This document shows, piece after piece, positions 50,351-62,300 of a DNA stretch of 64,000 nt. Origin of the DNA: Craspedostauros australis (Eukaryota > Bacillariophyta > Bacillariophyceae > Mastogloiales > Achnanthaceae); contig JAMXDE010000022.1 of assembly GCA_026770025.1 (NCBI GenBank), forward strand, positions 1,053,501 to 1,117,500. The letters run 5' to 3'. A program made the translations under genes and the position numbers. Within the stretch, counting starts at the first letter, position 1. Each line of letters starts with the position of its first letter. Under the pieces are notes generated by a model, which was not told the origin of the DNA, did no database searches, and saw only the letters and a program-made list of their open reading frames with translations.

Positions 50351-53300
50351 TCAATCCAACGACATCACAGGAATCTTCCCCTTGTCCAGCATTTGCTTCA
50401 ACGCCGGAAAGTTGTGTTTGTCCATTCCCCGACCGAATGTCAACACCATCGATCGCCCATTGTGCTGGCTGAGGATCCGGAGGACGGTGTGCAACGTCGC
50501 ATGCTGCATGATCTCGTGCTGGATGGCCACAATTTGATCCCCATACTTGAGGACACCCGATTGATGACACTTCCCACCCGGGAGGATTTCCGTAACGAAG
50601 ACGCAAAAGTCACCTTTTTGCGACAATCGCAACCCTGCTGGCATGGTGGTTGCGATCGAGAAGTATCCGCTGTCGGCGCATGCTTGCGAGTTGTTAGCCG
50701 GCGTGGATTCGCGTATGGTGGGCGCTGCGCGTTGCGGTGATTGCACGAGACCAGAGCTTTCAACGGCAGACGTCATGAGACTTCTCAGATGGTTGCTATC
50801 AGGTATCCACCCACGAAAGACCACGAGGTGAACGCTGGTGCGTCGATTGTCTTTGTGGTACGAGTTCAAGAGACGGAAAAAGCCTGCTGAAGTGCAGGCT
50901 CCAAGGATCCTGTCATGAACTCTGATGAGGGTGTCCCCAACTTGGAGTATTTCGTACCTGCTCAAACTCAAGCTCAAACTTGCATTACCATTTTCAACTG
51001 ATGGCAGCGCAGCAATCGTCAGTCCGAAGAAGTTCCCATTGTTCTTCACCTTGAATCCATATGGTACAGGCAATGTGATGTCGACGGCAATGAAACCAAC
51101 CGTCGTGTGGCCAGAGATATTGGAACGAGGGGTTCGGGGTTCGCCGCTGCCATCTCTCCTTGAGCGACCTTCATGCACTACCATCTCTGTTCGGGCGACT
51201 CCCGCTCCTTGCGTGCGCTGGGGTTCCACACGATATTGCTGCATTTGAGGTGATTGCGGATTGGAAGGACTTGCTGATGGCTCGTCGTCCATGATTTCAA
51301 TGACTTCAGGCTCTCTTCGTCGGTGGCTCGCACCTGCATTTGTGGGTGCAGAGTTGTGTCTGTTCCTTGGCACTGGCGTTGTTGGAACAACTGCCTGTGA
51401 CGTCGATTGGAACTGTGAGAGGTTCCTGGCGTTGCGCATCGCGTATTGGGCCGCCTTCTGCTGCATCAAGACGTGTCTGTCGAGTGTTCTGGATCGGCGC
51501 TTAAAGGTGAACCTCGCGAATGGATCCTGAAGCGAGTCGAGGTAGATTTTCAATTGCGGCAACGAGAGCACGGTGGTGTCAACTGCGTTCACACCCACCA
51601 GTATATCGAGCGGCCTGAGCTGACCAGTCTGCCCCGCGAATCCTGCAGGATCGATATCATGGACGTAGATCCCAACCTCTGGATGGGGGAAGAACTTGAA
51701 TGTAACTCCGATTGGTAGCCAGATCCAGAGGGCAAACTTAACCGTCGCACCAGTCAACGTCGTTTGTGCCTGCGTCTGCGTCTGCATCTGCGCCTGTATC
51801 CGGGATTTCTGCGACCGCTGCTGGGGTGTGAGGATGGAATGCGCCTCCTTGTATCGATTAGCCGATACGGCTGCTGCAGTGTATTTTGCATAATCTGCGG
51901 CCGTTTTGTTTTTCTTCCTGGTTGGTGGACTAGCCGATACGGCTGCTGCAGTGTCTTTTGCGTAATCTGCGGCAGTTTTGTTTTTCTTCCTGGTTGGTGC
52001 GTCGAACTCCTTCGGAGGTTTGACGATTTCCGTGTGGATCACTCCTTTGCGTGCCACACCCTCCAGCTCCGTCACCAAGCTTTCTGCGCCCCCTTGTGTC
52101 ACCTCCCTGGGTGATCGCATCAATTCTGGAAATCCCCGTTCCAGCGCTCGTCGAACATAGCTCGCGCATTCCTTCGCTTCCAATTCATACAACTCCGACG
52201 TCGTTCGTTGCACTCGGATGAATACGCGCTTTGGTTGCATCCGGCGGTTACGAAGAATGTTTTGGATCAACATTTCCTGTTCGAACAAAGACGACAGCTC
52301 GGCATAGGTGATCCGATGAGATGATACAAGTCTGCGGAATCTGCGGTTCCCTTCATGATTGTGACTGCAGAACTCACAATCAGTCACAACGTGGTTGTTG
52401 TCGAGTTTGAGCTCCGCCACGTGGTTGCAATGGGTCTTTCGTGGTTTGAAAGTGCCTGCATGAGAAAGCGGAAGGAGAAGGAAGGGTTGCGACACAATCC
52501 AGGAAGACGGTTGTGAGATGAAGTTGAAGATGCGTCACGCAAAACAAATGCAGATTGTCGCAAATTTGGAGACCTCAACGTGCAGTATACTCGTTTTTGT
52601 AGGGCAGTGGAAATCTCACCTGGAACTTCCAGCTTATATAATCCCTGTTCTGTCTGTGGCATATGCGTGATCTGTATCATCTCGTCGAGGGTTATTGACC
52701 TGTACGCGTCCGCGCTGAAATCGATGGCCACCCCACGTTGATACATGTCATCAATCTCCTTGGAGCGGGGACGCTTCGACAAGGACCTCCTCCGTGATTC
52801 ATTGCTCTTCCCCTCGCTGCTTCGTCTTTTCCGGCTGCTGCTGTTTGTTGTTGCGGATGTTGTTGCGGATGTTGAGGACGAAGACACCGGCGCAAAAACT
52901 TCTTCGAAATACGCAATCCAAAAGGCGAAGACAGCAGAAATGGTCTGGAGCGAGCTTTCGTCTTCTGCCCAGGGATGCAGCATTGTTTGTGACGCCTTTT
53001 GCTTTTGCAGATTGCCAGCATGAGAGCATTCCCGCAGGTGCGAGAGGAGGTTGGAAGCAATGTTACTGACCCGTTGCGCTTCTCCCAATCTGTCCGTGTG
53101 GGGTATCGAAAGCAAGTGGTGTCTGTGCTTCGATTTGCAACGTGTGCATTGAATGGAGACGAACAAGTGCGCACCGCTGGAATCATCATCCAATCGCATC
53201 GGCCTGTCTGTGCTTGGTATCCATCGTTGCGATTCGTTCGTGACGACAACGTCGAGGTTCTGGAGGAACAGCTCCAACGCAATCGACTCCATGCGATCGT

Positions 53301-53619
53301 CATGCGGCAGGTCGACACATCGGATGGTGAGCTGTCCACCCCTCCGATTCAGCTTGTGGATGAGTTGCAATGCTTGAAACCATTCCCGCGAGGTGGATTC
53401 CTCCCAATGGTCAAAGTCTTTCTTCGATAGCGTGCAGGAAGAGACAGCAGGCAGAGATCGCTTGCTGCCAGCATGCCTTTGCCGCGCTTCTGTCCACAAC
53501 TCGTTTGCACTGTATTGCCCGTTTGAATTGGCAAGCCAAGATTCCTGCATGTAGTTGAGCCATCCTGAGTTCAGAAGGCGCTGGGCAGCCAATTGACTGT
53601 GGTTGCGTTGCGCATCCAT
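50351..53619 (-). CDS. Large protein with DUF6824-like domain and three PDZ-like domains, two exons
   Basis: Minus-strand exons are 53619-52620 and 52455-50351, giving 1034 residues; the 164-bp intron is GTGAGA...TGCAG in phase 1, and splicing gives VPG-TFKPRKTHCNH. The N-terminal third is unassigned but has a CTRCKSKHRHH ... HLRECSHA zinc-finger-like cluster and a basic RSKEIDD segment. Residues about 345-430 (VVTDCEFCSHNHEGNRRFRRLV, then RMQPKRVFIRV) resemble DUF6824, a domain common in diatoms. A ~25-residue duplication (TRKKNKTAADYAK) follows. Then come three PDZ-like domains: GVTFKFFPHPEVGIYVHDIDP, GFKVKNNGNFFGLTIAALP and GLRLSQKGDFCVFVTEILPGG. The role is unknown; a nuclear or scaffold protein is the inference. 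Confidence 0.75.
51880..52000. repeat. Tandem duplication of about 72-75 bp inside the PDZ gene
   Basis: The block TAGCCGATACGGCTGCTGCAG through TTTTTCTTCCTGGTTGGTG occurs twice in tandem with a few differences. It encodes the repeated TRKKNKTAADYAK(D/Y)TAAAVSA segment. Confidence 0.9.
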
Positions 53620-54942
53620 CTCATCAGGTTTGAGTTGAACGGAGTATGATAGGTATAGGTGCCTGTATCATGAAGTGGAGTGTGGCGCAATCGTATCGTA
53701 GTCGTACGGTATAGTACTGTGGAGTCCTCGGACTCAGGCTACTGCTACACCCAACACAAGTGTGTCAATGAGGACGCTTCGGAAATGTAGATCAATTTCC
53801 GTGACACACCTTCCGGCGTGTGGTGTCACGAGATGTTTGCTGTTTGTGTTGACTTTTGTTGCGGTAGCTGTTGCTGTTGTGATCGGATGCGTGATTTGGC
53901 GATTCCGGGTGTTCTTTTCGGGTGCGCCTGGACGAAGAGTCGAGATGATCGCACGGCTGTGAGTATCGCCATGCTGGCGAATATAACGTTTCGGTTAATT
54001 AGGCGTTAAATTCGTTGTCCACCTCATGCGTTGGGATCTGCCTCAGGTGGCATTGGTGGAGAGCATGTGAATAGTAGGGAAGTTGGACAGCTTGTCCTTG
54101 CCAACAACATGGGTAGCACAGAGGGTATGCGCGCATGAATCAGATGCACAGTATCTCAGCGCCACAGAGCCGGACAAACTTGCAATATACTTGGCACAAG
54201 GGAGATCTACTTTTCCATTCATATTGGTATGAAGGTGTAAACTGCTCATAACACCAACTTGAGCAGGATGTTGATATGGGCGCCCTTCCACAGTGCCTCG
54301 ATCCTGGTGGTGTGTTAATATCGAGTTGTTTGAGTTGATCAATGCCGTAGTAGCCTTCAGAACATCGAGTACAACCACGTGAAAAGCACAGCTCACGCAA
54401 TCATGCTCGTGTCTGCGTGTTGGCCATGGTTGCTTGAAAGAAAGCCAAAGCATCACTGCCTGTCAGTACTCTACTCTATGCGCCACTGCCATGGACCGAT
54501 CCTCCCAACATGATATCGTGCGCTTCATTCAACCAAGAAGCCATCGCCAGCTGCCCATATCTGGCTTTTTGGAACCGTTCATAGCATAGGTATTCACAAG
54601 CCTAACATTGAAACCCTGATGAAGGGACAGCACAGCAGGAGTCAAGCCCACAGTGAGATTGTCCAGTCCTCTTTGACAAACATGTACTTGGTGCAGGGCG
54701 ATACGCATTCTGTGGAAAGATGTGAACAAGCTCTCTTGATAGCCTCCACCATATATCATCAAGAAGGATCAGCAAACCAAAAGACTTACATTACACTTTC
54801 TGTATGAAATCTAGTGCAATTTCCATTGTAAGGAGACCATGTGCCAGTACAACTGGAACCAAGTTGTAAACCGCAGATGAAGAAAACGAAGGAACAATTT
54901 CATAAAACGATATTAAAGCATAGATTTTCGCCCTCAACCATA
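53620..54942. other. Gene-poor stretch
   Basis: 1.3 kb. A 64-codon open frame from ATG 53768 to 53962 (+) encodes a single hydrophobic segment (LFVLTFVAVAVAVVIGCVIW), but nothing supports it as a gene. Several partial open frames on the minus strand at 54043-54762 could be remains of an old gene, but I cannot identify it. Confidence 0.4.
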
Positions 54943-55016
54943 GCAGAGATGGTCTAGTTGGTTATGACGCGGCTTTCACACAGCTGAGGTCCCGGGTTCG
55001 ATTCCCGGTCTTTGTA
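54943..55016 (+). tRNA. tRNA-Val, anticodon CAC
   Basis: A complete cloverleaf without intron. The acceptor stem GCAGAGA pairs with TCTTTGT (two G-T pairs). The D arm is GTC...GAC with AGTTGGTTA in the loop. The anticodon stem CGGCT/AGCTG encloses the loop TTCACAC, so the anticodon is CAC (Val). The T arm CCGGG TTCGATT CCCGG is perfect and contains the internal B box; the discriminator is A at 55016. A run of six T at 55017-55022 is a normal RNA polymerase III terminator. Confidence 0.93.
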
Positions 55017-55022
55017 TTTTTT
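55017..55022 (+). terminator. RNA polymerase III T-run terminator of tRNA-Val
   Basis: Six consecutive T immediately after the tRNA discriminator base. Confidence 0.85.
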
Positions 55023-55254
55023 GCTACTTCAACCGGAAAAGTTTTAGCCCGAACACAGCACCGTCCGGTATTGCTTGTTAGTCGTGGACAAATACGACGG
55101 ACAGACCGTCCATGGAACTCAATGACGTTTCCAATCGAGTCCCGCGTAACCAAACTTCGTGCTGAAGCAATAATTTGAATTTGTATAGACGTTATATTAG
55201 CGTTACGCGTGTCAGTCTGTTTCCATGTGAGAGAGCACGGCTGGCGTGTTTCAG

Positions 55255-55370
55255 CTTGATTCAGAATCAGGCTCCGATCCAGAACGGATTCAGAATTTCA
55301 GAACGGATTCAGAATCGAGTCAGAACTTCAGAACTTCAGAATTTTTTCATTCTGATTCTGAATCGAGAGT
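55255..55370. repeat. Degenerate TTCAGAAC / ATTCAGAATC repeat cluster
   Basis: About eight copies of CAGAAC or TTCAGAA words, several as the palindrome ATTCAGAAT or paired with ATTCTGAAT, giving local hairpin potential. It lies between the tRNA and the next gene; no other gene is seen in 55023-55629. Confidence 0.8.
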
Positions 55371-55629
55371 GTCCCTCCGAGTGATCCCTGTGGGGGCTTC
55401 GTCGCAGACACACACAAGTTTCCTTCTGTCTGTTGGCTTGTCCGGGCGTATGATGTCCAATCGCATTGTTCACCCATTCAGATACACGAGTGCTCTACTG
55501 TACACAAACGCAGAGAGAGCATCAGCCAACATACTGGGTGTGACATCAACAACATGACCACAAGTAGAAACATCTTGGCGCCAGAAAAGATATTGTAGGC
55601 AGTATGACAATGACAGCTAGTATGGTAAT

Positions 55630-56166
55630 CTACTCAGTATTCTGTTCTTGGTTGACTGCGCGTGCTGCGCTGAGGAGTTGTTCGCGCATTGCTTTCCTAT
55701 TCTCCTCCTCATTTTTGCGTCGCTGCAACCAGTACGTTGATGCCATCTTGCTTTGCTTGAGTTGATAGATGTGATCGCGAAGTTGCTTCAGCGTGAACTG
55801 GTGGTACACAACATTGGACTCGTAGAGCTCGTTGGGTTTCTTGGCAAGGTGCAGGCCACTATCAAAATCAGTTGCCAGCTGTGCCTCTGCATTTGATCCT
55901 TTCCATCGAGGGCGAGTGGGCACAATTGGTGGAAGGGCCTTGAATCGTTCGAAAGCCTGGGCATCAGCTTGTGCGCGTTGCTTTTGTTCATCGCATGCCT
56001 TGCGAAGAGTTCGAAGATTGGTACGGAAGTTGACGTAGTTGATTTGCTTGTATTCGACTCGCAGTTCGTAGACGGCACAAGGTTTCATGTCATCAGTGAT
56101 TCTCCCATGCAGAAGATCATCACGAAGAGTCTCCTTGACTGCTGGCCACAACTTGCTGCGAGGCAT
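55630..56166 (-). CDS. Small two-repeat protein of unknown function
   Basis: ATG at 56164-56166, 178 residues, single exon. The protein consists of two similar units. Unit 1 (about residues 5-60) reads LWPAVKETLRDDLLHGRIT ... AVYELRVEYKQINYVNFRTNLRTLR. Unit 2 (about 88-150) reads PRWKGSNAEAQLATDFDSGLH ... ELYESNVVYHQFTLKQLRDHIYQ followed by YWLQRRKNEEE. The shared pattern is W-(x)n-A-x2-L-x2-D-(x)3-G, then Y-x-(F/Y)-x2-(F/L)-R. Proteins of this type recur, as I recall, in diatom genomes, but I cannot name the family. The C-terminal tail is basic and helical. A nucleic-acid-binding role is possible but not shown. Confidence 0.65.
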   Translation of the reverse strand: MPRSKLWPAVKETLRDDLLHGRITDDMKPCAVYELRVEYKQINYVNFRTNLRTLRKACDEQKQRAQADAQAFERFKALPPIVPTRPRWKGSNAEAQLATDFDSGLHLAKKPNELYESNVVYHQFTLKQLRDHIYQLKQSKMASTYWLQRRKNEEENRKAMREQLLSAARAVNQEQNTE

Positions 56167-57540
56167 GATCACCAAATAGTCAAGATGTTGTTCCGTTGTA
56201 GTTTGTGTGTGAGACTTGTTGTGATGTTGGGGAGGAGTCGTATTGAGACCAAGTGGACTCTACCACTCCTACCTTCGATGACAACACCCAGCAATCGATA
56301 CAAAGAGACCAGCATGAGCAATTACAACGAGATGGGTAGCCCCGCCAGCAATTGTCCGTTGCTTGTTTATAAACTGTCACAAACGGCGATGCACACAAGA
56401 CTGCTGGATCTTCCCACCAAAACAGGGCCATGACAATCGTGCCAACGAGCTCAGTCTCCCACATAGTGCTCCTTGCGACGACAACACAAGTATACCCAAC
56501 ACGCAATGAATCAGAACCTAGGCTCAACTGTATCCACAATAAATGCTGATCAGCATCATAATATACTAGTTCAAAACCAACCAACCATGGAGGACTTGCA
56601 GGAGAAACAAGCGCGCAAGCGAAAAGGTACGAAGGCCCCAACCAGCGCCACCGACACGCAAATTCTGAGCTTCATTCAAAACCCATCCAAGCACGGCAAA
56701 TTAGTAATTTTGTGATCAGAATGTCTTTCTCTTTGGCCTGGCGCGGTCGCCTGAGCGGAAGAGAGCGTACAATAGAAAGAACTACTTGGAGAAAACCGTG
56801 AGTGCAGCACAAGGCAATGGCACGGATGAGTTGTGCTCCATGTTCCAGAATCACACCATCGAATCATCACACAAAAAGCGAAAGCATCACAACCAACAAT
56901 CCAACACCCACCCACGAGCCAGTGACTGCCTCAGCACCAGCACCAGCACCAGCACCACCAGCACCACCACCAGCACCAGCACCACCAGCACCACCAGCAC
57001 CACCAGCACCACCAGCACCAGCACCAGCACCACCAGCACCAGCACCACCTATCAACATCTAGATCGAAATTAGGTACCCATCTCCCATGACTGAAACGTG
57101 ATTCACTATTTTTTGATTCGACTCGATTTGAGAGTATAGTCGAGTGAGTCTTGATACACGATTGATATTTGGTCACTACGGTCATCGAACATGACGTAGG
57201 CACTGACATCATCGTATGACGTCAGAGGATCGGTCATTGTGATCCTCGGAATCGAGATTATGTTTTAGTCATGGTACGCTGACCTGTCTAGCCATGCCGA
57301 GTGCATCATCGAGCACGTGGCAACAATACTTAGGATCCAGAACAACATCGTCAGGGGTGATGCATGCACCCGTCGACGTAGACGGATCAATCCATATGTG
57401 ATCAAACAGAGATCAAGATTAGGCAAGACCAGGAGAGATGGAGAAAGACCCAAAGGCGAGAATAACACGGAGTATCGTGTAAATCAACATGCCATCTTGG
57501 GCAATGTTTTAGGAAAAACTGCGAGATAAACCACGAGGTA
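56167..57540. other. Intergenic region with Ser/Thr/Pro-coding-like repeats
   Basis: Contains a 69-codon open frame at 56506-56715 (+) without family match, the (CACCAG)n repeat, and a CRE-like TGACGTCA near 57218. No supported gene. Confidence 0.45.
56935..57048. repeat. (AGCACC/CACCAG)n microsatellite
   Basis: About 110 bp of interrupted AGCACC and ACCAGC units on the + strand; translated it gives Ala/Pro or Ser/Thr runs in several frames, which explains the open frames over it. Confidence 0.95.
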
Positions 57541-59339
57541 ATCAAGCAGCACGTTAGCAACCGTGCAATAGGCACCATCTTTAGAAATAGGAGATCATCA
57601 TCTCATAATCCAATCTCAATCATCAATTGACACACCAACTAATAGCAACAACAACAACACCAAACACACCGACTCCACCTCTTGGCTTGATCACCCAGGC
57701 GGCGTAGTAAGTGCAGTGTTTGGTGCTCCCCTCTTGTCCTGTGTGTAATTGCTGATTATCAGATTAACAGTCGCAAGTCTCTATCGAGTGTATGAACGAA
57801 AATTGAAGCGCTGTGCTGCTTGGTGACATCACGCTGTCTCCTTCCCTTTGAATCCGGAAAAGGCCCAACGCGTTCGTGACGACGAACCCAATTGCTCGTG
57901 TGTGCAGATTGCTACGTGCCGCCACACCCGCTTTGCCCTGCTAAAGTGCAGAAAGGCTCACCCGCTGTTGCGAATATCGCAGGCGGAGTAATTCATCTCA
58001 ACAACCCAAGTTCCGCATCACTGCGTTACTTACGATAGCTGGTCAGCTAAAAGACAAAGGTATAAAAGCCCGTGAAGCAAGACACACGTAAACACTTGGC
58101 CTGGTCAGCATCGACAAAGGTGAAAGCCCGTGAAGCAAGACACACGTAAAAACTTGGAGCGCAAAGGCCCTCTGAAACCTATCGGCAATCTCACCGTGAG
58201 TTGTCGCGACCAGGTCAGTCGTTAACACTAAGTCTAAGCCGTACTTGAGATCGGTTAACGTCCAAAAGGGACGCAGAGATAACTGCCAACCGGACTAGCG
58301 TCCGCCCTTGACTGGGGAAGAAACGCGATCGGTAGAGATACCGCGGATGCAACCCGTAAAGCTAGCATTGTGCTGATAGCAATATCACGCGAATAAGTCT
58401 AACGACACCGAAAGGCTGGTTTAAGCTGGATGAAAACGCGAGTGGTGGAACCAGGTGAATCAAAGCAGTTGCTGGCACCTGGGGGGCACCGCGCTCATTA
58501 GCGTGCAAAATCCTGTTAGCATCAGGTACATCGGGCAAGCTGCTGCCAGATCTAAAAGACGTATAGCAAGCTGATTCGTGGCACTCAAAGGAGGCACGGA
58601 TTGGATCGAAGGTCCAACTGGGTGAAACCAAAGGTGCACCACATCCTGGTGGAGCACAGCTGAACAAGCGCAAGAATACGGCGTTCGGAGAGACGAAATC
58701 CGAACGGGCAGGGCCATCCAACGCGCAATCCATCCGCGACGTTTCATCGCTTTTCAAGACCAACAAAATAACAACAATTCCATCAACAACGACCATTTGC
58801 GCTCAGTCCACCTTTCTGATTGGCTGTGAATTCCTACGGTTCACACAATCACTGGTGCGTCACATCGGTTCACAACTCCTTCGCCATCCCAGTCATCCAT
58901 CGGACATCGGTCGCGCGCCAACAAGTAATCCAACCGGGAAATTCACACGGACCTGAGTGACATCTTTTCACCGGTCACCCTTCGCATCGGATTAAGTGTG
59001 GGTGTCTTCGCATTCTGTCAATCGGGAAATTCGCTTGGTCCCGTTGGGTGTTTTTATCAACCAGTCATCCAAGATCACCCAACTACAGTCCACTCGAGAT
59101 ACCGTTGACACCTTCGCCATCACTGACGCTTTCCATCCGGCACCACTTCCAATCCCGACGAATTCCGACAAGCGCAGAAATTCACCGTCACATTCTGGCG
59201 AACGTTTCGACATCACAGCGGATCGCGCAGTCATTTCCAAGTGTGACCACTTTCCTGGGAGCTGCGTGAATATATTCGTCCGGTAATAATAGCAACAAAT
59301 TGAACCAACAACCACATCCTCGCAACACCCAGCTACACG
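57541..59339 (+). mobile_element. Probable 5' LTR and leader of the Copia element (boundaries not defined)
   Basis: The 1.8 kb upstream of the gag-pol ATG has no host-like gene. It includes TATAAAAG at 58061-58068 and a tandem duplication at 58038-58157, plausible promoter elements of an LTR. Because the 3' LTR lies outside the window, the LTR ends and primer-binding site cannot be fixed by comparison. Confidence 0.45.
58038..58157 (+). repeat. Tandem ~60-bp direct repeat in the presumed LTR/leader
   Basis: CTGGTCAGC ... GACAAAGGT ... AAAGCCCGTGAAGCAAG ... ACACGTAAACACTTGG occurs twice (58038-58099 and 58101-58157). Only the first copy contains the TATAAAAG word; the second has GGTGAAAG at that place. 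Confidence 0.88.
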
Positions 59340-62300
59340 ATGTCCAACGCAATCCCAATCAACGACCCCATCCTGGCACACGTCCTCAGCGTTCTCGGAT
59401 ATGACGACTCGTCCAATGAGTGGCTTATCTTGCATACCGAAGAGATCCGAACCATCATGGATTTCGCTTCGCTCCATCGCGAAGACATGCCTGAGATGAA
59501 CGCCACCATCCAGGTGCCTGACCCAGACCCCGACTACGTAGCCCAACTGTCTAAGATAGCAATCCGGAAATTCTCAAATGCCATTGGCTGGTTCAGTGTT
59601 CAACCTAATCCCACTGTAGAGACATGGCGGGAGCTCAATCAAGCCTCATACATGGAGTATGTCGCTCGGACATTCACACCATCGCCCGCATCCTCAACCG
59701 CCATGCCTGACACAGCCACCAGTGCATTCCCCTTCGAGACAACGAAGACCGAACCAACGGAGAAGACCGGACACGACCTCGCCGCAGAGTTCAACCGTAG
59801 CATCAAACGTAACATTAGCGACTATCCCAAGTTGTCTGATGATAAATACTTCGCTACATTCCATCGTCGCCTGCGTGCCACCGCTGCTGCTCATGGCATC
59901 TCCAATGTTCTCGATGTTGACTACACCCCATCCGATGAACAAGCCGAGCTCTTCAAGGTGCAGTCCACCTTCCTGTTCAACGTGTTTGTATCCAACCTGC
60001 AGACCACGAAGAGTAGGAAGTGTGTCACTCCGTATGAGTCGATCTGTGACGGCCAAGCCGTCTACTGCAGGCTGGTCCGCGAGTACACCACCGGTGCCAC
60101 CGCCGTCAACACCATCCGACGCATCCGAGACGAGATCATCAAGTTCAAGCTGGACAAGCAGTGGCGCAAGACCCGTGAACAGTTCCTAGACCTGTGGCAA
60201 CACAAGGTGCACGAACTTGAGGCTTTGCGTGATGATCCGATCGACGACGCGACGAAGAAGGAGTGGTTGACCAACGCCATCGAGGCAGACAAGGCTCTGT
60301 ACCAGTCTATCTTCCAGACTGACTACCTGCAGACCGCTATCCTGGCCTACTCACCCGGCAGGTCCGCAACCACCATGGAGTTCGACACCCTCGTGGAGCT
60401 CGTTCGATCCTACGCTGTCCAACTCGATGGCCACGACGCCAACAAGCCGAAGACGCCACGGCAAGTTAACAACACCGACCAGCGCAAGCAACATGGGAAG
60501 GATAAGGACGACGGACCCAATCTCTGGAAGCCCAACAAGGACTACAGCAAGGAGACACGAGAACGACTGCCGCGTGAGGAGTTCCAGAAGCTGTCGGATA
60601 AGCAACGCAGCGACTTCCTCCAAGCCCGGCGAGTCAAGTCTGGACGTGGTAAGAAGGACAAGCCTAGGCGTTCCGCCAACAACACCAACCGCAGTGGATC
60701 CACATCCAACCAGAACGACCAACAGGACACTCAGACCAACAACAAAGGTAGTAACAACAACGAGTCTAGTTCTACCGCTGGAACAGCAATCAACCGTATG
60801 CTATCCAGTACCATGTCTAGCGCGTCTGGGAACCCGCCGACTACCCTCGTCATTGACGGTCGCACCTACACCCTGTCCCACACGAACGTATCGTACAAGT
60901 TCAACAACGCGAACGTGACGGTGCAAGGCGCATTGGTGGACGGAGGTGCGAACGGCGGTCTCGTTGGAGATGACATGCTGGTGATAGAGTCCACGTCCAA
61001 CCGAGCTGATGTCTCTGGAATCGGCGACGCAGAGATCAAGGATCTGGCGCTGGTCACGGCCACCGCTGTCATCCAGACCACCTCAGGGCCGGTGATCGGT
61101 TGGTTCCATCAGTACGCCAACTACGGGAAAGGGCGCACCATCCATTCTGCCAACCAGCTCGCGGCGTTTGGATTGGATGTCAATGAGCGACCAAAGAACC
61201 TCCCTGGCGGTCGGCAAACCATCGTCACGCCAGACGGATTCATCATCCCGCTCACCGTGCGTCAAGGACTCGCATACATGGATATGCACAAGCCAACTCA
61301 GGCGGAGCTAGACGATCTGCCACACGTGTTCTTCACCTCCGACCAAGAATGGGACCCATCTGTCCTGGACGGGGAGGCTGATCTGGACAACATTCCCGCA
61401 ACCGAACGCGGCGAAGACGACGACATCGACATCACCATCTCCAAGTGCGTTCAGTACGTTCAATCCGCTGCGACGCTCGGGGATGGGGAGAAGGCGACCA
61501 AGGCCGGGCCACGCAACATCGTGGGTAAAGCGCCCAACTTCCATGCGCTACGGCCGTACTTCGGGTGGATTCCAGCAGACCGCGTGCGTGACACTCTTGC
61601 ATGTACTACCCAGTGGTATCGCATGTCTGAGCGTTATCCCATGCGTAAGCACTATAAGTCTAGATTCCCCGCAGCCAATGTCAACCGACTACACGATGTT
61701 GTTTCCATGGACACGTTGTTCTCTGACACGCCTGCTCATCATGATGGGGTCCCCGGACACAGTGGATGTACCATGGTACAGGTGTTTGTAGGATCCAACA
61801 CGCGCCTCACAGCGGCGTACCCTCTGGCAAGCGAGTCCCATGTTCCCCATGTTGTCCAGGACTTCATTCGGGAGCATGGTGCCATGGACGTGTTGATGTC
61901 CGACAACGCCACGGCGCAGATCGGAGGCAAGATGAAGGACATCCTCCGGCAGTACTGCATCGCAGACCACCAATCCGAACCACATCACCAACATCAGAAT
62001 CCTGTCGAGCGACGCATCCAGGATATCAAGCGCACCACCAACGGCATCATGGACCGAACTGGCACCCCTGCCAGGTTCTGGCTCATCTGCACCTTGTACG
62101 TCGTGGGACTGCTCAACCATCTGTCACAGTCCACGGCCGGTCACATCACACCCATCCAAGCCGCCACAGGCCAGCGCCCTGATGTCAGCAAGTACCTCAA
62201 CTTCCACTGGTGGGAGCCAGTGTACTACAAGGTTGGGAACGCTGCCTTCCCAGGCACCACGCAGGAACGGCGTGGACGCTGGGCTGGACCATGCGAGCAC

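Noticed and set aside
53768-53962. 64-residue protein with one membrane segment
   Set aside because: Short, isolated and without homologue or conserved context; chance hydrophobic frame is more likely.
54043-54762. Possible ankyrin-type pseudogene on the minus strand
   Set aside because: Fragments only vaguely repeat-like and no consensus ankyrin motif can be read.
54962-55153. ORF on the minus strand reading TGNRTRDLSCVKAAS at its C-terminus
   Set aside because: This is the antisense translation of the tRNA-Val gene, a well-known spurious prediction.
58200-58740. Region resembling a structured RNA (rRNA-like word use such as GTAGAGATACCGCGG)
   Set aside because: No real rRNA signature can be aligned; the position fits the retrotransposon leader.
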